In this document: positions 46,575 to 59,364 of the stretch, piece by piece | Position numbering within the stretch: position 1 is the first letter of the stretch | Layout: each line of letters starts with the position of its first letter | From: Mycobacterium colombiense | GTDB lineage: Bacteria > Actinomycetota > Actinomycetes > Mycobacteriales > Mycobacteriaceae | Length of the DNA stretch: 64,000 nt | Reading direction: 5' to 3' | Assembly (NCBI RefSeq): GCF_001665835.1 | Contig: NZ_LZSX01000039.1 | Coordinates: forward strand, 124,001-188,000 | The notes under the pieces: generated by a model | The model's database searches: none | Told to the model about the DNA's origin: nothing | Seen by the model: the letters and a program-made list of their open reading frames with translations, nothing else | Position numbers and translations under genes: made by a program

Positions 46575-48149
46575 CTAGATCGGAATGAGCCCGTGCTTAC
46601 GCGCCGTGCGGAACCACAGTTGCTTCTCCCGCAGCAGCTTCATCGACTTGCGCAGCAGCAGCCTGGTCTCGTGCGGGTCGATGACCGCGTCGATGAAGCC
46701 GCGCTCGGCGGCGGTCCACGGGATCGCCATGTTGAGGTTGTAGCCCTCGATGAAGTCTTTCTTGATCTGCTGCGCCTCGGGCGTGGTGGGGTCGGGGAAG
46801 CGCTTCATCAGCAGCTGCGCGGCCCCCTCGGCGCCGATCACCGCGATGCGCGCGGTCGGCCAGGCGAAGTTGAAGTCCGCGGTCAGCTGCCTGGACCCCA
46901 TCACGGCGTAGGCGCCGCCGTAGGACTTGCGGACCGTGATGGTCACCTTCGGCACGTCGGCCTCGACGACCGAGTACAGGAACCGGCCGCCGCGCTTGAT
47001 GATGCCGTTCTTCTCCTGCTCGGCGCCCGGCAGGAAGCCCGGCGTGTCCACCACGAACACCAGCGGGACGTTGAACGCGTCGCAGAACCGGATGAATCGC
47101 GCCGCCTTGTCGGAGGCCTCGTTGTCGATCGACCCGGACAGGTACATGGGCTGGTTGGCGATCACGCCCACCGGATGCCCGTCGACGCGGGCGAAGCCGG
47201 TGATGATGGCCGGCCCGTGCTGCGCGGCCACGTCGAGGAAGTCACCGTCATCGAAGATCCGCAGCAGGATCTCGTGCATGTCATAGGCCATGTTGTCCGA
47301 GTCCGGCACGATCGAGTCGAGCTCCAGATCGGTCGGGGTCGTCTCCGGCTCCAGGCCGGGGTTGACGATCGGCGGCTCGCTGACGGCGCTCGACGGCAGG
47401 AAGGACAGGAAGTCGCGCACGTACTGGAATGCGGCTTCCTCGGAGTCCACCACCTGGTGGATGTTGCCGTTGCGGGCCTGCGCGTCGGAGCCACCGAGCT
47501 CGTCGAGCGTGACGTCTTCGCCGGTGACCTCCCGGATCACATCCGGCCCGGTGACGAAGAAGTAGCCCTGGTCGCGCACCGACACCAGCAGGTCGTCCTG
47601 GATCGGCGAATACACCGCTCCCCCAGCGCATTTGCCGAAGATTAGGGAGATCTGCGGCACCAGCCCGGACAGCGCCTCGTGGCGGCGGCCCAGCTCGGCG
47701 TACCACGCCAGCGAGGTGACGGCGTCCTGAATACGCGCGCCGCCCGAGTCCTGGATGCCGACGATCGGGCAGCCGACCATCGCGCACCACTCCATCAGCC
47801 TGGCCACCTTGCGGCCGAACATCTCGCCCACCGTGCCCTGGAACACCGTCTGGTCGTGGGAGAACACCCCGACCGGCCGGCCGTCGATCATGGCGTGCCC
47901 GGTGACGCAGCCGTCGCCGTAGAGCGCGTTCGGGTCGTTCGGCGTCTTGGCCAGCGCGCCGGTCTCCAGGAAGGTGCCCGGGTCCACCAGCGCGTGGATG
48001 CGGGCGCGGGCGCTGGGGATGCCCTTCTTGTCGCGCTTGGCGACGGCCTTCTCACCGCCGGGCTCTTTGGCCAGTTCCAGGCGAGCGTAGAGCTCGGCCA
48101 GCTTCTCGGCGGTGGTGTGCTGAATGGGAGCCGGCGCCATCTCCGTCAT
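46575..48149 (-). CDS. accD4: acyl-CoA carboxylase carboxyltransferase beta-subunit AccD4
   Basis: A 524-residue carboxyltransferase of the long-chain acyl-CoA carboxylase. It carboxylates the C24-C26 alpha-branch acyl-CoA used by Pks13, working with AccA3. The N-terminal half holds [12 protein letters not shown] and [16 protein letters not shown]; the C-terminal half holds [24 protein letters not shown] and [16 protein letters not shown]. It is the last gene of the fadD32-pks13-accD4 set. Its ATG shares one base with the pks13 TAA (TAATG at 48147-48151), so translation is coupled. Confidence 0.96.
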   Translation of the reverse strand: MTEMAPAPIQHTTAEKLAELYARLELAKEPGGEKAVAKRDKKGIPSARARIHALVDPGTFLETGALAKTPNDPNALYGDGCVTGHAMIDGRPVGVFSHDQTVFQGTVGEMFGRKVARLMEWCAMVGCPIVGIQDSGGARIQDAVTSLAWYAELGRRHEALSGLVPQISLIFGKCAGGAVYSPIQDDLLVSVRDQGYFFVTGPDVIREVTGEDVTLDELGGSDAQARNGNIHQVVDSEEAAFQYVRDFLSFLPSSAVSEPPIVNPGLEPETTPTDLELDSIVPDSDNMAYDMHEILLRIFDDGDFLDVAAQHGPAIITGFARVDGHPVGVIANQPMYLSGSIDNEASDKAARFIRFCDAFNVPLVFVVDTPGFLPGAEQEKNGIIKRGGRFLYSVVEADVPKVTITVRKSYGGAYAVMGSRQLTADFNFAWPTARIAVIGAEGAAQLLMKRFPDPTTPEAQQIKKDFIEGYNLNMAIPWTAAERGFIDAVIDPHETRLLLRKSMKLLREKQLWFRTARKHGLIPI

Positions 48150-51100
48150 TACTTGCCCACCTCACTCGTCTGACTGGTTTCGGCCTCCACCTTATTCAGG
48201 ACGTCGGAGAGGTGAGCACCGACCTTGCCGATGGTCGGTTCGTCGATGGCCTGGATGTGCTCGCCGCCGATCGGCACCACCTCGAGGTCGGCCACGTACT
48301 CGCCCCAGCCGCCGTCGGGCTTGCGGACCGCATAGCGCGGCTCGAACTCGATGACGTCGTCGTGGTAGCGATCGGCCATGTACAGGGTCACGTGGCCTTC
48401 GTACGGCTCGATCTGGACGGTCTCGAGCGCCCGGTTGTCCAGGTAGGACGTCCGCTGGTGTTCGACGATGCCGCCCGGGATCTGCACGCCGCTCTGCTGG
48501 ACGATGTCCAGCACGAACTTGACCTGGCCCTCGTCGTCGAGCTCTTCGAGCTGCTCGTAGGGGATCGCGGGGATCTCGACGTTGAAGGTGCGCTCGGCGA
48601 ACTTCGCGTACCGGTCCCAGCGCTTGCGGGTCTCCTCCTGCGTCTGGGGGATCTCCTCGCCGGCGCGCACCGTGTCGATCATTCCGACGAAGCGCACATC
48701 CTCGCCCGCGCGCTTCAAACCGATCGCGCAGGCGTACGCCAGCGCGCCGCCGAGCGACCACCCGGCCAGGATGAACGGCTTGCCAGCGTTCATCTCCAAC
48801 AGTTTCGGCACGTACTGGGCGGCCCGTTCCTGAACGGTGCCCTCCACACGCTCGAACCCGTACATCGGCGTGTCCGCGGGCAACCGGTTCAGCAGCGGCT
48901 CATAGACCACGGTCGAACCGCCGGCCGGATGGAACACGAACACCGGGGGTTTCGAGCTGCCCTCGGGGCGCGCCCGCAAGGTGCGGACGAAGCCGTCGAT
49001 CTGCCCGGCCTCCAGGTACTGGCGGACCTTCTCGGCCAGCGCCTCGATGGTGTCCGACGTCAGGACGTCCTCGGCGGTGATGGCGCCCTCGGCGCGCTCC
49101 GAGAGGCGCTGCGCCATCTTGGCCGCGGTGTCCTCGTCGAGCTTGGGCAGCGGGTTGAAGATGCCGCCCGGCGACTTGCCCGTGACGATCGCCCAGGTGG
49201 CGAAGGTGACCCGCTCGGCGGCATCACGCGGCGGCACATCGGAATTCAGCGCTTTGGACACCGCCTCCTGGCTGAGCGCCCCCGCGAGATCCGGCTTCGC
49301 GCCGTTGGTCGCCGCGCCCTTCGGGCCGGACGGATCCGTCGGCGGCGGCGGGATCGTCGCGTCCGGCGCCGGCGGTGCCGGCTGAGTCTCGGGCTCCGCC
49401 TGCGGATCCGGTGCGGGTGCGCCGGCCGACGCCGGCGTTGCCCCGCTGAGGAGCTGGGCCTGCTCTTTGGCGATCTCCTCGGGCGTAAGCGTCTTCTGGT
49501 GCTCGTGTAGCTGCTCGACCTCGTCGCGGTGCTCGACCGCGTACTCGATCAGCTTCTCGATGGCATAGAGGTTGGCGTCGCGCACGGCCGTCAATTGGAT
49601 TGGCGGCAGGTCGAAGTCGTATTCGACGCGGTTCTTGATCCGCACCGCCATCAGCGAGTCCAGGCCGAGCTCGATCAGCGGCACCTCCCAGGGCAGGTCC
49701 TCGGGCTCGTAACCCATGGCCGCCGAGACGATCAGGCCCAGCCGCTCGCCGATGGTCTCGCCGGAATCCGGCGTCCACCGGCCCACGCCGGCCGGCAGGT
49801 AGCGGTTGGTCAGGCTGTCCGACAGCGTCTCGGCGTCGGGCTCCTCGGCGGGCGCGGCGGGCGCCTCGTCCGCGGCGGTCGTGGTCGGCGCGGCGATGGC
49901 CGCGCCGGCGCCCGCCGCGGTGGGCAATGCGGCCACGCTCTGACCGGCCCGCGACACCAGCGCGTCGTAGACCAGCGTGAAGGACTCGTCGATGCGGGCG
50001 TGCACCTGCACAGCGGCGCCGCCGGGGTGCCGGGTCATCGTCGTCACCAGCCGGGCGCCCGCGCCGGGCACCGCGCGCTGCTCGGAGGCCACCAACTGCG
50101 CATCCGAAAGGACCTGTGTCGCAGCCGATCTCACCAGCGCGGCCAGATCCGTCTCGCCGTTGCGGGGCGCGTACTCCCAGACGTGGCGGCCGTCCGGCAG
50201 CGCGACGTGGGTCCCCGGCATGATCACCGAGCCGTCGCCGGAGAAGTGCACGTCGAGCCAGTGCTCTTTGCGCTTGAACCGGGTCGGCGGGATATTCGCG
50301 TAATCCTCGGGTCCCTGCGCGCGGCTGAACAGCGTGCGGATGTCCAGGTCGTGGCCGTGAACGTAGAGCTGGGCCATGGCCGAGATCATCGACTCGACGT
50401 CGTCCTGCTTGCGGGCCAGCGTCGGAATCAGTTGGGCGTCATGCAGACCCGCGGCAGCGGTGGTCAGGCCGATCTGCATCAGCGCCACCGGGTTGGGTGC
50501 GAGCTCCAGGAAGGTGGTGTGGCCGCTGTCGACGGCGTTGCGCACGCCGTGGGTGAAGTACACCGAGTGCCGCATGCCCTTGACCCAGTAGTCGACATCG
50601 TGCACCGGCTCGCCGCCGGGCTTGATGTAGCTGCCCTCGTGCACCGTCGAGAAGATCCCGACCGTCGGGCTCAGCGGGTGAATCCCCTGCAGCTCGGCGG
50701 AGAACTCACCGAGCAGCGGGTCCATCTGCGAGGTGTGGCCCGCGCCCTTGGTCTGCAGCTTGCGGGCGAAGCGGCCCTCGGTCTCCGCGCGGGCGACGAT
50801 CGCGTCGATCTGGTCCGGCGGGCCACCGATCACGGTCTGGCTGGGCGCGGCGTAGACACACACCTCCAGGCCGGGGAAGTCGCCGAACACCGTCTTGAGC
50901 TCGTCGGCGGAGTACTCGACGAGCGCCATGAACCGGATGTACTCGCCGAACAGCATCGACTCGCCCTCGCCCATCAGGTGCGAGCGCGACGCGATCACGC
51001 GCGCGGCGTCCGCCAGCGACAGGCCGCCGGCGAAGTACGCCGACGCGGGCTCGCCGAGCGACTGGCCCACCACCGCAGCGGGTTTGGCGCCGTGGTGCTT

Positions 51101-53506
51101 GAGCAACTCGCCCAGCGCGATCTGGATCGCGAAGATGACGACGTTGCTGGTTTCGATGCCGTAGTCGACCGAGTCGTCGAGGATCATCTCGAGCACCGAG
51201 TAGCCGCGCTCGTCCTGGATCAGCGCGTCGACCTTCTCGATCCACTCGGCGAAGACCTCGTTGCGCAGGTACAGGCTCTTGCCCATCTTGCGGTGCTGCG
51301 CACCGAAACCGGCCATCGCCCACACCGGGCCGCTGGTCACCGGCCCGTCGGTGCTGAACACGTTGGGCCGTTGCTTGCCCTCGGCGACCGCGCGCAGGCC
51401 CTTGATGGCCTCCTCGTGGTCGTGGGCCAGCACCACCGCACGGGAGCGACCGTGGTTGCGCCGCGACAGCGCCCGGCCGATGGCTTCCAGCGACGACGCC
51501 TGCCCCTCCGGGCTTTCCATCCAGTCCGCGAGCTCGGTGGCCGCGGACTTCTTGCGCGACGTCAGAAACGCTGACACCGCGAGCGGGATCAGCGGCTTGG
51601 TCGGCTCCGACTCCTCTTGTGCGGCAAGCTCTTCCAGCGCAATCTCTTTGAGACGCAGTGCCTCGTCGGTCACACCCGGAAGCTCGTACTCCGGCTCTTC
51701 GGCCTCGGAGGCGTCGGGGATGATGTTGCCGAAGTCGTCGAACCGCAGCGAGTGGCTCTCCAGCGTGGGCGCCTCGGCCGCGTCGGCGGCCGGCGCAGCG
51801 GCGACGGGCTGCGGCTCGGCTTCGCGCTCGATGACGTCGCGGGGCAGCACCTCGCGCACCACCAGGTGCGCATTGGCGCCACCGAAGCCGAAGCTGGACA
51901 CCCCGGCCAGCGCGTAGCCGCCGTAGCGCGGCCAATCACTGGCGTTGTCAATGACTTTCAGGTGCATGCCGTCGAAGTCGATGTAGGGGCTGGGGCCGGC
52001 GAAGTTGATCGACGGCGGCAGCTTGTCGTGCTGCAACGCCAGCACTACCTTGGCCAGGCTCGCCGCGCCGGCGGCCGACTCCAGGTGTCCCACATTGGTT
52101 TTCACCGCGCCCAGCAGCGCCGGACGGTCGGCGGGGCGGCCCCGCCCGACGATGCGGCCCAGCGCCTCGGCCTCGATCGGGTCACCCAGGACGGTCCCGG
52201 TGCCGTGCGCCTCGATGTAGTCGACGGTGCGCGGATCGATGCCCGCGTCCTTGTAGGCCCGGCGCAGCACCTCGGCCTGGGCGTCCTGGTTGGGGGCGAT
52301 CAGGCCGTTGGACCGGCCGTCGTGGTTGACCGCACTGCCGGCGATGACGGCCAGGATCTGGTCGCCGTCGCGGCGGGCGTCGTCGACCCGCTTCAGCACG
52401 AACATGCCGCCGCCCTCGGAACGGGTGTAGCCGTCGGCGTCCGACGAGAACGACTTGATCCGGCCGTCGGGGGCCAGCACCGCGCCGATCTCGTCGAAAC
52501 CGAGCGTCACCAGCGGCGTGAGCAGCGCGTTGACGCCGCCGGCGACCGCGACGTCGCATTCACCGTTGCGCAGCGCCTGCACCGCCTGATGTGTCGCCAC
52601 CAGCGAGCTCGAGCAGGCGGTGTCCAGCGCCACCGAGGGGCCGCGGAAGTCGTAGAAGTAGGACACCCGGTTGGCGATGATCGAGCTGGCGGTTCCGGTG
52701 ATCGCGTAGGGGTGCGCGACCGTCGGATCGGACACCGCCAGGAATTGGTAGTCGTTGTTCGAGAAGCCGACGTACACGCCGACGGCCTCACCGCGCAGGC
52801 TCGACGCCGGAATCCGGGCGTGCTCGAGCGCCTCCCAGGTGAGCTCCAGCGCCATCCGCTGCTGCGGGTCGATGTTGTCGGCCTCGGTCTTGGCGACCGC
52901 GAAGAATTCGGAGTCGAAACCCTTGACGTCCTTGAGGTAGCCGCCCCGGGTGCGGGCGGTGGCGACGCGCGCCGCAATGCGCGGCTCTTCCAGGAACTCC
53001 GACCAGCGACCCTCGGGCAGATCGGTGATGGCGTCGCGGCCCTCCATGAGCGCCGCCCAGGTCTCGTCCGGGGAGTTCATGTCGCCGGGCAGCCGGGTCG
53101 ACAAGCCCACGATCGCGATGTCGACGCGCTCGGCCGGGCCGGTGCGGGTCCAGTCGGCGCCGTCCAGCTCGTCGTCGGAGACCTCGGGCTCACCCTCGAT
53201 GATGCGGGTGGCCAGCGATTCAATCGTCGGATGCTGGAAGGCCACCGCGACGGACAGGGTGACACCGGTCATGTCCTCGATGTCGGCGGCCATCGCCACG
53301 GCATCGCGCGACGCCAGGCCCAGCTCGACCATCGGGACCGACTCGTCGATGTCGTCGGGTGACTTCCCGACGGCGCGGCCCACCCAATTGCGCAGCCACT
53401 GGCGCATCTCGGGGACGGTCATGTCGGCTTTTTTGGCGGGCGGTGTGGCGGGCACCTCCCCGCCAGGGCCCGGGGTGTGGTTTTCGGGGTGCTCAGTGTC
53501 AGCCAT
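48149..53506 (-). CDS. pks13: polyketide synthase Pks13 (mycolic acid condensase)
   Basis: A 1785-residue multidomain synthase that joins the meromycoloyl chain and the carboxylated alpha-branch. Domains in order: N-terminal ACP (Ser66 in G-L-A-S-R-D), ketosynthase (Cys298 in D-T-A-C-S-S-S, with E-A-H-G-T-G-T and N-V-G-H-L-E), acyltransferase (Ser816 in V-G-Q-S-L-G-E), second ACP (Ser1284 in G-L-D-S-L) and thioesterase (Ser1584 in G-W-S-L-G-G). The two phosphopantetheine serines and all active residues are present. A Pro/Ala-rich linker before the thioesterase makes it about 50 residues longer than the M. tuberculosis protein. Preceded by fadD32 13 nt away. Confidence 0.97.
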   Translation of the reverse strand: MADTEHPENHTPGPGGEVPATPPAKKADMTVPEMRQWLRNWVGRAVGKSPDDIDESVPMVELGLASRDAVAMAADIEDMTGVTLSVAVAFQHPTIESLATRIIEGEPEVSDDELDGADWTRTGPAERVDIAIVGLSTRLPGDMNSPDETWAALMEGRDAITDLPEGRWSEFLEEPRIAARVATARTRGGYLKDVKGFDSEFFAVAKTEADNIDPQQRMALELTWEALEHARIPASSLRGEAVGVYVGFSNNDYQFLAVSDPTVAHPYAITGTASSIIANRVSYFYDFRGPSVALDTACSSSLVATHQAVQALRNGECDVAVAGGVNALLTPLVTLGFDEIGAVLAPDGRIKSFSSDADGYTRSEGGGMFVLKRVDDARRDGDQILAVIAGSAVNHDGRSNGLIAPNQDAQAEVLRRAYKDAGIDPRTVDYIEAHGTGTVLGDPIEAEALGRIVGRGRPADRPALLGAVKTNVGHLESAAGAASLAKVVLALQHDKLPPSINFAGPSPYIDFDGMHLKVIDNASDWPRYGGYALAGVSSFGFGGANAHLVVREVLPRDVIEREAEPQPVAAAPAADAAEAPTLESHSLRFDDFGNIIPDASEAEEPEYELPGVTDEALRLKEIALEELAAQEESEPTKPLIPLAVSAFLTSRKKSAATELADWMESPEGQASSLEAIGRALSRRNHGRSRAVVLAHDHEEAIKGLRAVAEGKQRPNVFSTDGPVTSGPVWAMAGFGAQHRKMGKSLYLRNEVFAEWIEKVDALIQDERGYSVLEMILDDSVDYGIETSNVVIFAIQIALGELLKHHGAKPAAVVGQSLGEPASAYFAGGLSLADAARVIASRSHLMGEGESMLFGEYIRFMALVEYSADELKTVFGDFPGLEVCVYAAPSQTVIGGPPDQIDAIVARAETEGRFARKLQTKGAGHTSQMDPLLGEFSAELQGIHPLSPTVGIFSTVHEGSYIKPGGEPVHDVDYWVKGMRHSVYFTHGVRNAVDSGHTTFLELAPNPVALMQIGLTTAAAGLHDAQLIPTLARKQDDVESMISAMAQLYVHGHDLDIRTLFSRAQGPEDYANIPPTRFKRKEHWLDVHFSGDGSVIMPGTHVALPDGRHVWEYAPRNGETDLAALVRSAATQVLSDAQLVASEQRAVPGAGARLVTTMTRHPGGAAVQVHARIDESFTLVYDALVSRAGQSVAALPTAAGAGAAIAAPTTTAADEAPAAPAEEPDAETLSDSLTNRYLPAGVGRWTPDSGETIGERLGLIVSAAMGYEPEDLPWEVPLIELGLDSLMAVRIKNRVEYDFDLPPIQLTAVRDANLYAIEKLIEYAVEHRDEVEQLHEHQKTLTPEEIAKEQAQLLSGATPASAGAPAPDPQAEPETQPAPPAPDATIPPPPTDPSGPKGAATNGAKPDLAGALSQEAVSKALNSDVPPRDAAERVTFATWAIVTGKSPGGIFNPLPKLDEDTAAKMAQRLSERAEGAITAEDVLTSDTIEALAEKVRQYLEAGQIDGFVRTLRARPEGSSKPPVFVFHPAGGSTVVYEPLLNRLPADTPMYGFERVEGTVQERAAQYVPKLLEMNAGKPFILAGWSLGGALAYACAIGLKRAGEDVRFVGMIDTVRAGEEIPQTQEETRKRWDRYAKFAERTFNVEIPAIPYEQLEELDDEGQVKFVLDIVQQSGVQIPGGIVEHQRTSYLDNRALETVQIEPYEGHVTLYMADRYHDDVIEFEPRYAVRKPDGGWGEYVADLEVVPIGGEHIQAIDEPTIGKVGAHLSDVLNKVEAETSQTSEVGK

Positions 53507-53519
53507 GGTCCTAAGGGAT

Positions 53520-55418
53520 TCAGTCAGTGGAGCTGGCGAAGGCCGTCGGAGAACCGACGCCGCTTCGCAGACTGCCGTCGAGGTAAGCCGCGCGGCAGGC
53601 GCGGTGCCCGATCTTGCCGCTGGAGGTACGCGGGATCGTTCCCGACTGCACCAGCAGCAGGTCGCGGACCGTGACGCCGTGGCGCACGGCGATCGCGGCC
53701 CGGATGTCGTCGGCGATGGGCTGGTAGTCCAGCTTGTGCGAGCCGGCGGCGCGCTCGGCCACGATCACCAGCTGCTCGGACCCGTCGTCCGGGTCGTACT
53801 TGATGCCGGCGTGCGGGTTGTCGAACACTTCTTGCGGCAGCTGGTTGGCCGGCACCGAGAAGGCGGCGACGTAACCGGTGCGCAGCGCCTTGCTGGCTTC
53901 CTGCGCCGAGTATTCGAGGTCCTGCGGGTAGTGGTTGCGGCCGTCGATGATGACCAGGTCCTTGATGCGGCCCGCGATGTAGAGGTGGCCGTTGTGGTAG
54001 GTGCCGTAGTCGCCGGTCTTGACCCACATGCCGTCGTCGGGCGCGCCCTCGGCGTGGGACTGGCTGATCCGCGACTTGAGGATGTTGCGGAAGGTCTCGT
54101 TGGTCTCTTCTTCCTTGCCCCAGTAGCCGATGCCCAGGTTGTTGCCGTGCAGCCAGATCTCGCCGATCTGACCGTCGGGCAGCTCGCTGGCGGTCTCCGG
54201 GTCGACGATGACCGCCCACTCGTCCACGCCGATGATGCCGGCGGAAACCTGCGGAACGGCCTTCGGCGAATCGGCGGGCACCTCGACGAAGCGCTGCTTG
54301 TTCAGCTCGTCACGATCGACGTGGATGACCCTGGGCGCCTCGTCCATCGGCGTGGTGGAGACGAACAGCGTCGCCTCGGCCAGTCCGTAGGACGGCTTGA
54401 TCGCGGTCTCGCGCAGACCGTAGGGCGAGAACGCGTCGTAGAACTTGCGCATCGACGCCGGGGACACCGGCTCGCTGCCGTTCAGGATCGCCTTGACGTT
54501 GCTCAGGTCCAGCGGCGGCTCGCCGTCCTTGGGCACCCCGCGCACGGCGGCGTGCTCGAACGCGAAGTTCGGCGCGACGGTGATTACCTCGCAGTCCGGG
54601 GCGTCCTCCGGCTTGCGCGCCATCTCGCGGATCCACCGGCCGGGCCGGCGCACGAAGGCGGCCGGGGTCATGAAGGTGAAGTTGTGACCGATCACCGGCG
54701 ACAGCAGCGCGGTGATCAGCCCCATGTCGTGGAAGAACGGCAGCCAGGACAGTCCGCGGTCGGCCTCCTTGCCTTCCAGGCCGTTGAGCACCTGCAGCAC
54801 ATTGGTGGGCAGGTTCAGGTGGGTGATCGCCACACCGGTCGGGGTGCGGGTGGAGCCGGAGGTGTACTGCAGGTAGGCGATGGTGTTCTCGGTGGCCTCC
54901 GGCGGCTCCCAGGTCGATGCGACCTCGTTGGGTACCGCGTCGACGGCGATGACGCGGGGGCGCTCCTTGGCGGAACGGGCGCGGATGAACTTGCGGACGC
55001 CCTCGGCGGCCTCGGTGGTGGTCAGGATCGTCGACGGGGTGCAGTCGTCGAGCACGGCGTGCAGGCGGCCGACGTGGCCCGGCTCGCTCGGGTCGAACAG
55101 CGGCACCGCGATCCGGCCGGCGTACAGCGCGCCGAAGAGGGCGACGAGGTAGTTCAGGTTCTGCGGGCAGAGCACGGCGATGCGGTCTTCGGGCTGCGTG
55201 ACTTGCTGCAGCCGGGCGCCCACGGCGCGGTTGCGGGCGCTGAACTCCGACCAGGAGATGTCGCAGGCGACGCCGTCGCGCTCGGTGGAGAAGTCCAGGA
55301 ACCGATAGGCGAGCTTGTCGCCGCGAACCTTCGCCCATTTCTCAACGTGCTTGACCAAGTTCGTGTTGTCCGGGAACTTGATCTTTCCATTCACGATGAA
55401 CGGGTTGTGGTACACCAT
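53520..55418 (-). CDS. fadD32: long-chain fatty-acyl-AMP ligase FadD32
   Basis: A 632-residue acyl-AMP ligase that activates the meromycolic acid and loads it on the N-terminal ACP of Pks13. Adenylation motifs: [11 protein letters not shown] (A3), Y-G-L-A-E-A-T (A5), G-D-Y-G-T-Y and [16 protein letters not shown] (A7/A8), and S-S-G-K-I with the catalytic Lys near the C-terminus. The FAAL-type insertion is present. ATG 55418 is used because AGGAG lies seven bases upstream; a GTG at 55436 gives six more residues and matches the length of the M. tuberculosis protein. The upstream region carries three palindromes. Confidence 0.95.
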   Translation of the reverse strand: MVYHNPFIVNGKIKFPDNTNLVKHVEKWAKVRGDKLAYRFLDFSTERDGVACDISWSEFSARNRAVGARLQQVTQPEDRIAVLCPQNLNYLVALFGALYAGRIAVPLFDPSEPGHVGRLHAVLDDCTPSTILTTTEAAEGVRKFIRARSAKERPRVIAVDAVPNEVASTWEPPEATENTIAYLQYTSGSTRTPTGVAITHLNLPTNVLQVLNGLEGKEADRGLSWLPFFHDMGLITALLSPVIGHNFTFMTPAAFVRRPGRWIREMARKPEDAPDCEVITVAPNFAFEHAAVRGVPKDGEPPLDLSNVKAILNGSEPVSPASMRKFYDAFSPYGLRETAIKPSYGLAEATLFVSTTPMDEAPRVIHVDRDELNKQRFVEVPADSPKAVPQVSAGIIGVDEWAVIVDPETASELPDGQIGEIWLHGNNLGIGYWGKEEETNETFRNILKSRISQSHAEGAPDDGMWVKTGDYGTYHNGHLYIAGRIKDLVIIDGRNHYPQDLEYSAQEASKALRTGYVAAFSVPANQLPQEVFDNPHAGIKYDPDDGSEQLVIVAERAAGSHKLDYQPIADDIRAAIAVRHGVTVRDLLLVQSGTIPRTSSGKIGHRACRAAYLDGSLRSGVGSPTAFASSTD

Positions 55419-55743
55419 GCCGCTCTCCTGTCGCACCTGTTTTCGGTCGGCTCGGCCGACACATTGTTCCTAGGTCGGCTCCGCCGACGGCTTCGTCCTG
55501 CAAGTCGGCTCGGCCGACGGTTACATGTCTACGCGCACACCGAACCTCGCACCGCACCCGGTTGGGAACGCCGGTGACGTGCCAGCGCCAGCCGGCATCG
55601 ACCCCGACCGGGTGTGCGACAAAGGCCCGATAGCTCTTAAATTCCTCTTAATGTTACGGGGCTGCCTACGGCAGACCAAATCACAAGGTACCGCTGATCG
55701 CCATCGGCAACCGCCACCTAACCCTTGTGTCCCACCGCCCCGG
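55419..55743. promoter_or_regulatory. intergenic region upstream of fadD32
   Basis: About 325 nt without a convincing gene between the fadD32 start and the stop of the cutinase-like lipase gene, both on the minus strand. It must hold the promoter of the fadD32-pks13-accD4 operon. It contains three copies of a palindrome (55446-55518). Further from fadD32, at 55631-55690, the composition is AT-richer (TTAAATTCCTCTTAATG), a plausible promoter zone, but no hexamer pair is clear. Confidence 0.6.
55446..55518. repeat. three copies of a 15-bp palindrome GTCGGCTCGGCCGAC
   Basis: Copies at 55446-55460 and 55504-55518 are identical; the one at 55474-55488 has C for G in the eighth-ninth base region (GTCGGCTCCGCCGAC). 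Each has 6-bp arms GTCGGC/GCCGAC around a 3-nt centre. Spacing is 28 and 30 bp, close to three helical turns, so all lie on nearly one face. The first is 28 nt from the fadD32 ATG. Confidence 0.85.
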
Positions 55744-56754
55744 TCATCCGTGTTTCGGTTGTGGCGCATTTGCGATCAGACCGTGAGCCCAGTTGAGCGT
55801 CCAGTCGGTCGCGGGTGCCCCGTCGATGCTCCAGCACTGCGTCGTGGCGTACAGCGCGTGGACCGGCTGGCCGGCGCCGCTGGCCAAGGTGTTCAGCGTG
55901 GCCGGCAGGTTGGCGATGCTGAACGCCTCCTCCGGAGCGGCGCAGATCAGGTCGCCCGGCGCGCAGATCTCGTTGGTCTTGCCGTTGAGGTCCCCGAAGC
56001 CGCCGGGGCGCGCGCCGGTCATGGTCAGACCCATCCCGGACAGGATGGGCACCTCGTGCAATGTGACCTCGGCGCCCTGCCCCGGCGGGTTGGGTCCGAT
56101 GTCGTTGCCGACCCCCGTCTGGCGACGACCGTCCGCGATCAATGTCACACCGAGCACCAGGTCGTCGTCGACGGGTCCGCGGCCGTTACCGATATCGCTG
56201 GCGATGTCGCCCGCGATCACCGCGCCCTGCGAGAAGCCCATCAGCACGTAACTGGTCAGCGGGCACTTGGTGTTCATGTCGGTCATCGCCTGCACCGTCG
56301 CGCGGGTGCCCTCGGCCCGGCTGGCGTTGTAGGACATCTGCGTGTCGCCGCTCAGCGGATTGTGGAACTGCGCGGTGTATGGGGTGGTGTACGCCTGCAC
56401 CCGCGACGACGGGAACTGCTGGGTGAGGGTCGCGGTCGCCTTGTGCAGCAGCGCGTTGGGGAATTGGAGGGGGCTGGCGGGGTCGTCCTGCACGGCGGAC
56501 TCCCACGTCCCGGGAACGTTGACCAGGAACACGTCGGGGCACGACGCGTCCTGCGAGGCGGGTCGCGGCTTGTGCGGGTGCGTCGACGTCGACGGCGGCG
56601 GCAGGACCCCGGGCGGCACCGCGCTGGGCTCCGACTGGTGGCCGCGCAGCAATGTCACCGCGGCCAGGATGCCCAGAAAGACGACGGCGGCGACCGACAA
56701 TGCGGCGATCCACGCGAGGGTGCGTTGGCGCTTACGCCGCGCGCTTTTAGCCAT
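55744..56754 (-). CDS. cutinase-like lipase/thioesterase, Rv3802c type
   Basis: A 336-residue membrane-anchored serine hydrolase. A basic N-terminus ([11 protein letters not shown]) and one helix at about residues 13-36 precede a cutinase domain. The nucleophile is in G-F-S-Q-G-A; the partner Asp is in C-A-P-G-D-L-I-C and the His in Q-P-V-H-A-L-Y. M. tuberculosis Rv3802c is an essential phospholipase/thioesterase of the same length, encoded within the mycolate locus. It probably acts on envelope lipids in the periplasm. ATG 56754 follows a short GGAG-like site. Confidence 0.93.
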   Translation of the reverse strand: MAKSARRKRQRTLAWIAALSVAAVVFLGILAAVTLLRGHQSEPSAVPPGVLPPPSTSTHPHKPRPASQDASCPDVFLVNVPGTWESAVQDDPASPLQFPNALLHKATATLTQQFPSSRVQAYTTPYTAQFHNPLSGDTQMSYNASRAEGTRATVQAMTDMNTKCPLTSYVLMGFSQGAVIAGDIASDIGNGRGPVDDDLVLGVTLIADGRRQTGVGNDIGPNPPGQGAEVTLHEVPILSGMGLTMTGARPGGFGDLNGKTNEICAPGDLICAAPEEAFSIANLPATLNTLASGAGQPVHALYATTQCWSIDGAPATDWTLNWAHGLIANAPQPKHG

Positions 56755-56919
56755 GTTCTCCTGCCAGCAGAGTCGGTGGATCGCAGCTACGCGGTCCTCC
56801 CGACCCCTGCTGCACCCCCTACACGGTACCGGCTCGGCCGAGCGGGCCAGTCGGGCAGCGGCCCGCCAGCGAATGGCGCCGACCCGCGGCGCCCGGCTGC
56901 GCCGCGCTTGCGATCGCCG

Positions 56920-57831
56920 CTAGCGAATGGCGCCGACGATGTCGCCCGACATCGCGCCGAGCTGCCCCGACCACGAGCCCCAGCCGTTGTCGCCGCCGCC
57001 GGGGAAGTCGAAGTGACCGTTGTGTCCGCCGTTGCTGCGGTACTGCTGATAGAACTCGCGCGAACTGCCCATCGCCGCGCCGGCCTGCCCGATCATCGCG
57101 GCGTCGTCGCCACCCATGTTGGTCGGGCTGTAGACCCAGACGCGGGTGTTGTTCTGCGCCAGCAGCGAGGCGTGCACGTAGGGGTCGTGCCACTTCCACC
57201 GGCCCAGCTGCGGGGCTCCCCACATCCCGTTGCCGTCGACGCCGCCGAACTGCTGCAGGCCGGCCAGGATCGCGCCGTTGTAGTTCGTGCTCGACGGGTA
57301 GAGGAAGCCGGACAGCGATCCGGCGAAACCGAAGCGGTCGGGGTGGAAGGCGGCCAGCGCCATCGCGCCGTAGCCACCCTGCGAGGCACCGACGGCGGCG
57401 TGGCCGCCGGGCGCCAGGCCCTTGTTGGCGGCCAGCCAGTCGGGCAGCTCGCTGGACAGGAAGGTGTCCCACTGCTTGCTGCCGTCCTGCTCCCAGTTGG
57501 TGTACATGCTCCACGCGCCGCCGGCCGGGGCCACCACCGAGACGCCCTTGCCGCCGAGCGTGTTCATCGCGTTACCGGCGGTGACCCAGTTGCTCACGTC
57601 GGGGGCCGCGTTGAAGGCGTCGAGCAGATAGACCGCGTGCGGACCACCGGCCATGAAGGCCACCGGGATGTCGCGGCCCATCGCCGCCGACGGAACCATC
57701 AGGCTTTCGTAGCCCGCCGCCCTGGCTTTGCCAACGGTTGCGGCGGTCTGCAGCGCGAAGGCCAACCCGACGGCCAGCACGGTTACGCAGAACACCCGGA
57801 AAAGCGCCGACATACCCCGCACGACCGTCAT
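56920..57831 (-). CDS. fbpD: MPT51/FbpD, antigen-85-fold secreted protein
   Basis: A 303-residue exported protein of the antigen 85 fold. ATG 57831 is chosen because GGAGGG lies five bases upstream; the frame reaches 57918. The signal peptide ends near K-A-R-A-A. The fold is shown by MVPSAAMGRDIPVAFMAGGPHAVYLLDAFNAAPDVSNW and RWKWHDPYVHASLLAQNNTRVWVYSP. The nucleophile-elbow Ser is present (G-A-S-Q-G-G), but the Glu and His of antigen 85 are not: the His site reads G-D-N-G-W. It is expected to bind carbohydrate or fibronectin rather than transfer mycolate. Confidence 0.94.
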   Translation of the reverse strand: MTVVRGMSALFRVFCVTVLAVGLAFALQTAATVGKARAAGYESLMVPSAAMGRDIPVAFMAGGPHAVYLLDAFNAAPDVSNWVTAGNAMNTLGGKGVSVVAPAGGAWSMYTNWEQDGSKQWDTFLSSELPDWLAANKGLAPGGHAAVGASQGGYGAMALAAFHPDRFGFAGSLSGFLYPSSTNYNGAILAGLQQFGGVDGNGMWGAPQLGRWKWHDPYVHASLLAQNNTRVWVYSPTNMGGDDAAMIGQAGAAMGSSREFYQQYRSNGGHNGHFDFPGGGDNGWGSWSGQLGAMSGDIVGAIR

Positions 57832-57925
57832 GTGCACCCTCCATCGTGTAGTCGCTGAAAGCACATTAGCCAGGGCCATAGTTCCCCCGCGCGCCGGGTA
57901 GTGAAACAAGTCACACACACCGCAA

Positions 57926-57969
57926 ACGACGAGCGGCGGAAACCCCGAAGGGTTCCCGCCGCTCGTCGT
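57926..57969 (-). terminator. strong hairpin terminator after fbpA
   Basis: A 20-bp stem with one mismatch (arms 57926-57945 and 57950-57969) and a 4-base loop CGAA lies 15 nt downstream of the fbpA stop and 95 nt before the fbpD start. There is no long U-tract. It should separate fbpA from fbpD transcription. Confidence 0.8.
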
Positions 57970-57983
57970 AATGCTTGGCGTGT

Positions 57984-59364
<1,381 letters not shown>

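Noticed and set aside
49529..51574. 681-residue plus-strand open frame opposite pks13
   Set aside because: Same shadow effect in codon phase with a strongly conserved synthase; no ribosome site or domain.
52950..55577. 875-residue plus-strand open frame opposite pks13/fadD32
   Set aside because: A high-GC shadow frame; the minus-strand proteins are unmistakable and the plus-strand product is Arg/Gly/Val-rich without motifs.
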